From an uncultured bacterium (GTDB lineage Bacteria > Actinomycetota > Actinomycetes > S36-B12): DNA of 15,787 bases. The DNA lies in assembly GCA_903908025.1 (NCBI GenBank), contig CAIVQM010000342.1:1-15787 (forward strand). Reading direction: 5' to 3'. Position numbers and translations under genes: made by a program. Every line of letters begins with the position of its first letter. The stretch's first letter is position 1. This document shows, in pieces, positions 12,509 through 15,787 of this stretch. A model generated the notes under the pieces. That model did not search any database and was not told the origin of the DNA. It saw only the letters and a program-made list of their open reading frames with translations.

Positions 12509-13944
12509 TACTCCGCCTCCGCCACAGTGCGTGCATTGCCGTGGTTCACGTGTCCCCAGCGCGCCACGCGACCGAACGTGATGTCGAACAGGCCCTTGAC
12601 GAACACCGCACTCAGGAACATGTCGTAGAAGAGTTCCGGGAAGAGCGTGGCAGCGAGGATTCGGGCTCGCCAGCCACCGCGCCAGACGGTGACGATGCGC
12701 TCGAGGACGAAGATGCTGCCGATGCCGAGCCAGAACGGGAACCAGACCCAGGTGTCCACCGCAGCGACCATGAGGAACATCATCAGCATGAACGCGTAGA
12801 GCGCGATCGTGCCGTAGCCGATGGCAATCTGCTGACCCCAGTAACGCGCCGTCGCGGGCGTGAATCCGTAGGCGCCGATGTTCTCAACCGCGCCACGCTG
12901 CCAGCGCATTCGCTGGCGCCACAGCGGGCGCCAGCCCGGCATCAGTTCGGTGACCACAGTGCACGGCGGCGGCGACACCATCAGGGCACCCAGCGACTTC
13001 AGTGCGATGGTCAGTTCGTTGTCCTCGGTCAGCGCGTGCGTGTCGTACACGTTGCCGTTGCGGCCCGGAATCGTCACGTCGCGAGCAGCAGCCACGGTTC
13101 GCAACCCGGCCGGTCGGAAGAGTGACGATGTGCCTGTCAGGACGAAGACACGCCCGCGACGCCTGTTGATCTGACGCGAGTATCGGATGTACTCGTTGCG
13201 CTGGAACTGCCCGAGCATTCCGTGTCCGGGCTCGCCGTAGAAGATGCCACCCACGGCCATCAATGCGCGATCGCTCTCGAACCGGCGTACCGCCTCCGCG
13301 ATGAACCCCTGGTCCAGCGCGGTATCCGCGTCCATCACCATGACGACATCGTTGTCACCAAGTGCCGGCAGCAGGCCCGCCAGCACCTGGTTGAGCGCAC
13401 CCGCCTTCTTCTCCGTGTTGCCCCGACTCTCGAACACCTCAACGCCGTTTGCGAGCGCCACGGCAACCGTCCCATCGGTGCAGTTGTCCGCGACCACGAT
13501 CACCCGCTCGGGTCGACGGGATTGGGACAGCAGCGAAGGGAGCGTCGTGGGAAGGATGAGCTCCTCGTTGTGCGACGGGATCAGGACGGTGACGGAGACC
13601 GAACCAGATTGCCCACGCGTGCGAACCATCTGCACGATCGGGGAGAGCGGTGTGGCTCGGTGATCCTCGGACCGACGTGCACGCCGGGCGGCCCACCGCT
13701 CAATGACCGCCACGCTCATGGCGGCGAGCATCGCAATCGCGACGGAGGCCCAGAAGATGCGGACGGGCGGGCGAACGCGCGCGAAGAGGAACTCCCAGCT
13801 ACCGAGCACACCCTCCTGGATCGGCACCATCGGGCCGCCGACGGACTGATCGAGCCCGACCGTGATCCAGAGCAGCACTGCCGCCCCGATCGACGCAAGG
13901 GCGATCACCAGGCCGATCACCCGCGCCAGCCACTTGGTCTCCAC
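12508..13944 (-). CDS. Membrane family 2 glycosyltransferase, processive type
   Basis: A 478-residue inner-membrane glycosyltransferase of family GT2, of the kind that polymerises and often exports beta-linked sugars (cellulose synthase, hyaluronan synthase and PgaC relatives). Two N-terminal spans (about 8-30 and 62-82) precede the GT-A domain, with VTVLIPSHNEE (118-128), Asp153 (ADNCTD), the DxD motif DAD (205-207), the catalytic-base motif TED (306-308) and QRMRW (344-348), the Q/RxxRW signature of processive enzymes. Three to four spans follow (about 372-395, 400-417, 429-453). No PilZ domain is present, so direct c-di-GMP control is not indicated. Start is GTG at 13944 with a weak GAGAGG upstream. 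Upstream lies a lipoprotein gene 38 bases away; downstream a small membrane gene overlaps by one base. The polymer is not predictable; non-processive transfer to a lipid is an alternative. Confidence 0.92.
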   Translation of the reverse strand: METKWLARVIGLVIALASIGAAVLLWITVGLDQSVGGPMVPIQEGVLGSWEFLFARVRPPVRIFWASVAIAMLAAMSVAVIERWAARRARRSEDHRATPLSPIVQMVRTRGQSGSVSVTVLIPSHNEELILPTTLPSLLSQSRRPERVIVVADNCTDGTVAVALANGVEVFESRGNTEKKAGALNQVLAGLLPALGDNDVVMVMDADTALDQGFIAEAVRRFESDRALMAVGGIFYGEPGHGMLGQFQRNEYIRYSRQINRRRGRVFVLTGTSSLFRPAGLRTVAAARDVTIPGRNGNVYDTHALTEDNELTIALKSLGALMVSPPPCTVVTELMPGWRPLWRQRMRWQRGAVENIGAYGFTPATARYWGQQIAIGYGTIALYAFMLMMFLMVAAVDTWVWFPFWLGIGSIFVLERIVTVWRGGWRARILAATLFPELFYDMFLSAVFVKGLFDITFGRVARWGHVNHGNARTVAEAE

Positions 13945-13982
13945 GGCCTAGGGGCCTCTCGTCCGGGGAATCGCTCAGTCGG

Positions 13983-14543
13983 CTACAGGGCCGCCAGCAT
14001 GGCCTGAGCAAGCGCGATCGACTTCCCCTTGTCGAGCAGGCTCGTCACCCCGACGAAGTAGTCGCCCTGCACCGCAAGGATCTGGGTCGCACCGAAGGTA
14101 TAGGTGGAGAAGAAGGCCTTGTCCCCGACGCCCGACACATCCTCGGAGTCCTCGACGTTGGTGTCGCCCTTGACCATCGCGACAGACCCGTCGTAGTCAG
14201 CGGCGACCTCGACCGCGAGGATCAGGCCACCGTCGAACTTGCAGATCTTGCGGACATCGGGATACACGGCATTGGGCTTGGGCGTGCCCGGATCCGATCC
14301 CGTGATCGCGGTGATCTCCTCGGCCGTCAGCAGCGTGCAGGGGTCGGGCACCTCACCGGTCGGGGCCGCAGCGGATGCGGACGGGACCGGCTCGGAAGGA
14401 GCCGCCGATTCCGTCGGCGCCGCTGCAGCACTGCTCGGGGCCGCGGCGTCGGTCGATCCCCCCGAGGAACCGCACCCCGTCAGGATGAGGCCAGCTGCGA
14501 CCAGACCGATCAGGGCGCTTGCAGGTCCATGCAGTCTTCGCAT
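13983..14543 (-). CDS. DUF3558-like secreted lipoprotein
   Basis: A 186-residue predicted lipoprotein. It has a charged start (MRRLHG), a hydrophobic stretch and the lipobox LTGC with Cys24 as the lipidated residue. A low-complexity Ala/Ser/Pro linker (27-66) follows, then a compact domain beginning PDPCTLLTAEEITAITG (66-82), with Cys69 and Cys101 (KICKF) as a likely disulfide. The C-LLT-E-I-G opening and the second Cys before a K/R-F or Y are the pattern of DUF3558 and related actinobacterial lipoproteins, whose function is unknown. The ATG at 14543 has GGGGGAG six bases upstream; a GTG one codon earlier is possible. It sits between two small membrane proteins and the glycosyltransferase on the same strand, with 38- and 45-base gaps. 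An envelope role alongside that enzyme is inferred. Confidence 0.87.
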   Translation of the reverse strand: MRRLHGPASALIGLVAAGLILTGCGSSGGSTDAAAPSSAAAAPTESAAPSEPVPSASAAAPTGEVPDPCTLLTAEEITAITGSDPGTPKPNAVYPDVRKICKFDGGLILAVEVAADYDGSVAMVKGDTNVEDSEDVSGVGDKAFFSTYTFGATQILAVQGDYFVGVTSLLDKGKSIALAQAMLAAL

Positions 14544-14588
14544 CACGGTCTCCCCCGTATGGCCGCAGGGTGCAGCCGGCGCACGATG

Positions 14589-15011
14589 CTAGCGCGTGCG
14601 ACGCAGCCACCACAGCCCAACAAAGGGCAGGACCAGTGGAATGAATCCGTAGCCACTCCCGAAGCCCGACCACACCGATGCCGAGGGGAAGTCATGCGGG
14701 ATGACCAGGCTCAGCAGGCCGACGCCGAGGACCCCGACGAGCTCGATCGTGATGGCCACCGTCGCGACACGTCGCGAGGTTCGATCCCCTCGCGCCAGTG
14801 CCACGGTGGCGACGATGTAGATCACTGCCGCCAAGGCCGACAGCAGGTAGGCAATCGGTGCCTCGTCGAACTTCGTGGCAATCTGCACCACGGAACGCGC
14901 GGTCGCCGCCAACGCGAAGATCCCGTAGACGGTGACGAGGACGCGCCCGAATCCCCGCCCGGTGGGTCGCGGCGCGCCGGCGGCCGCTTCCGGGTGCTGC
15001 GGATCAGCCAA
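14589..15011 (-). CDS. Four-span integral membrane protein, conserved actinobacterial type (second of pair)
   Basis: A protein of about 140 residues with four predicted spans (about 22-40, 53-73, 80-103, 121-135) and a basic end (WWLRRTR). The segment RVLVTVYGIFALAATARSVV (23-42), the FDEAPIAYLLSALAAV block and the SLVIPHDFP-SVW-F-GYGFIPLVLP stretch resemble an uncharacterised actinobacterial membrane family often encoded next to a second small membrane protein, as here. That recognition is from memory and not verified. No ATG is available at the natural position. The TTG at 15011, overlapping the upstream gene's stop region by eight bases, gives the most sensible N-terminus; a GTG at 15038 is the alternative. 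Function is unknown. It is probably part of the envelope operon running from 15681 to 12278. Confidence 0.8.
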   Translation of the reverse strand: MADPQHPEAAAGAPRPTGRGFGRVLVTVYGIFALAATARSVVQIATKFDEAPIAYLLSALAAVIYIVATVALARGDRTSRRVATVAITIELVGVLGVGLLSLVIPHDFPSASVWSGFGSGYGFIPLVLPFVGLWWLRRTR

Positions 15012-15369
15012 CGGACCCAGCCCAGACCTGCTGGACACGAATGACGAGCACGGGCAGCACAAGAAAGACGACCGCGAGCACACCGGCCGCAGCTCGCGAC
15101 TTCTCGTCGCGGACCCACCAGGCAGCGACCGGAATCACAGCCGCACACGCGAGCAGGTAGCCGACGAACTCGGCGCGGGCGAAGTCACGATCGCTTCCGG
15201 CCATCTGGACGATGCCGCCGACGAGGAAGACAACGAGGAGCAGTTCGAGGACAGCGCTCGCGGATAGAAGCGCCCGCCCCGGCGCCCGGTTGGCGATCAC
15301 GAGGACCACGGCCCAGCAGCACAGCAGCAGGGACACCACGATGATGGCGGTCGCAAACGGTCCGGTCAC
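15004..15369 (-). CDS. Four-span integral membrane protein (first of pair)
   Basis: A 121-residue hydrophobic protein with four predicted spans (about 6-26, 33-54, 65-86, 93-112) and an end VIRVQQVWAGSVG just after the last span. The short loops carry charged residues (ANRAPGR, GSDRDFAR, RDEKSR). It starts with GTG at 15369 (MTGPFATAIIVVSLLL); the ribosome-binding site is weak. Its end overlaps the start of the next membrane gene, so the two are translationally coupled and may form a complex. This is inference from the overlap. It lies 24 bases after the SIMPL-like frame. No function is known for such proteins and no catalytic motif is visible. Confidence 0.83.
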   Translation of the reverse strand: MTGPFATAIIVVSLLLCCWAVVLVIANRAPGRALLSASAVLELLLVVFLVGGIVQMAGSDRDFARAEFVGYLLACAAVIPVAAWWVRDEKSRAAAGVLAVVFLVLPVLVIRVQQVWAGSVG

Positions 15370-15393
15370 CCGGCGATTGTGGCAGCCGCAGGA

Positions 15394-15681
15394 TCAGCCC
15401 TCGATGGACCACGCCACATTGAGGGTGACGCTGACCTGCGTCGTGCCGGCCACGATGGGCGTCGGGGCCCTGTCGGCCGGCGCTGCAGCCGCTTCCGAGA
15501 AGGCGATCGGCGGCGGGGCGATCGTGCTGGACGACTCGGATACCGATGCCACGGGTCCCAGCGTGAAGCCCAGCAGTTCGGCGTACTGCGCCGCCTGGGC
15601 CTGAGCGATATCGACCGCCTGCGCTCGGGCCTTGTTGGCCGCGACCGTCGGATCAACCAGATTAACCGATGAGAAGATCAT
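15394..15681 (-). CDS. SIMPL (DUF541) protein, C-terminal part only
   Basis: A 95-residue frame matching the C-terminal half of SIMPL-domain (DUF541) proteins. The helix KARAQAVDIAQAQAAQYAEL (17-36) leads into LLGFTLGPVASVSESSS, then PPPIAFSE and a final TPIVAGTTQVSVTLNVAWSI strand (74-93). Full-length members have roughly 200-250 residues with a signal peptide and an N-terminal half that is absent here. A perfect AGGAGG (15691-15696) lies nine bases before the ATG at 15681, but it belongs to AT-rich sequence unlike the gene body. The first codons after ATG run straight into the middle of the domain. The gene is therefore truncated at its 5' end, most simply by a false join or a real recombination near 15665-15690. 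The frame continues to 15768, but that part only translates a heptamer repeat. Confidence 0.75.
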   Translation of the reverse strand: MIFSSVNLVDPTVAANKARAQAVDIAQAQAAQYAELLGFTLGPVASVSESSSTIAPPPIAFSEAAAAPADRAPTPIVAGTTQVSVTLNVAWSIEG

Positions 15682-15787
15682 GATGAAATACCTCCTGAAG
15701 TGAAACGTGAAGCGTAAAACGTAAAACGTAAAAAGAAAGACCGGAGTAAAACGGGCTGCGTGATGCAAAAACCGATGACATATGCAG
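15671..15787. other. AT-rich terminal segment of foreign composition
   Basis: The last 117 bases have about 42% GC by hand count, against an evidently much higher value in the rest of the window. They hold a heptamer array, a strong Shine-Dalgarno sequence facing the minus strand, and no actinobacterial coding pattern. They read like the promoter and leader of a gene from a different organism, or DNA from another replicon, joined to the SIMPL gene. Confidence 0.6.
15701..15735. repeat. Tandem heptamer array (TRAARCG, five copies)
   Basis: Five consecutive 7-base units read TGAAACG, TGAAGCG, TAAAACG, TAAAACG and TAAAAAG, with a partial TGAAG just before. On the minus strand this is a run of CGTTTTA/CGTTTCA units ending five bases upstream of the AGGAGG site. 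Such short heptamer runs in front of genes are remembered from Chloroflexota (Anaerolineae) draft genomes; that source is a recollection, not verified. Nothing similar occurs elsewhere in the window. Confidence 0.7.

Noticed and set aside
15682..15768. 29-residue N-terminal extension of the SIMPL fragment, with a hydrophobic start like a signal peptide
   Set aside because: The Phe/Tyr-rich sequence merely translates the heptamer repeat. A perfect AGGAGG lies inside it, and the composition is unlike the gene body.
1..15787. CRISPR arrays, tRNA or rRNA genes, transposases, phage integration sites
   Set aside because: Scanning found no regularly spaced long repeats, no cloverleaf-like segments, no transposase or integrase motifs and no long terminal inverted repeats.

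Overview
The window reads as a high-GC actinobacterial chromosome (Actinomycetota). The signs are strong G/C preference at third codon positions, frequent GTG starts, an MT0933-like small antitoxin-family protein, a LuxR-type response regulator with an unorthodox membrane kinase, a LemA/DUF2207 pair, a DUF3558-like lipoprotein and a SIMPL protein of the actinobacterial type. No rRNA, tRNA, CRISPR array, transposase or phage gene was seen. No stretch over 300 bases lacks a gene; the longest gaps are about 120 bases.

Layout. (1) 59-3481, enzymes: an alpha/beta hydrolase and a SOUL heme-binding-like protein on the minus strand, with a conspicuous operator-like repeat cluster between them, then a divergent plus-strand pair of a CurA/LTB4DH-type oxidoreductase and an SDR dehydrogenase. 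(2) 3494-6728, signalling: a 57-residue MT0933-like protein, then a very large two-module membrane histidine kinase on the minus strand, divergent from its likely LuxR-type response regulator. (3) 6791-10395, plus strand: a 40-residue single-span membrane protein, a zinc-dependent alcohol dehydrogenase that may be leaderless, and the overlapping LemA/DUF2207 membrane pair. (4) 10420-12277: a membrane-anchored matrixin-like metalloprotease with an Arg-rich loop between its two membrane spans, possibly coupled to a tiny upstream ORF; a YbjN-like protein; and a divergent 104-residue hypothetical protein. (5) 12278-15681, a compact minus-strand run that looks like one envelope operon: a SIMPL fragment, two small four-span membrane proteins, a lipoprotein, a processive-type family 2 glycosyltransferase and a 76-residue membrane protein.

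The last ~117 bases differ sharply from the rest: about 42% GC by hand count, with a tandem heptamer array and a perfect Shine-Dalgarno fused to the middle of a SIMPL reading frame. This looks like a foreign or mis-joined end. The start of the window carries a small tandem duplication. Together these suggest that the window may be a whole metagenomic contig with imperfect ends.

The strongest biological item is the kinase at 3785-6037. It has a membrane region, a full kinase core, a second multi-span membrane region, and then a second kinase-like module that has apparently lost its phospho-acceptor and ATP-binding boxes. Functional statements rest on motif reading and family knowledge; no database search was run.
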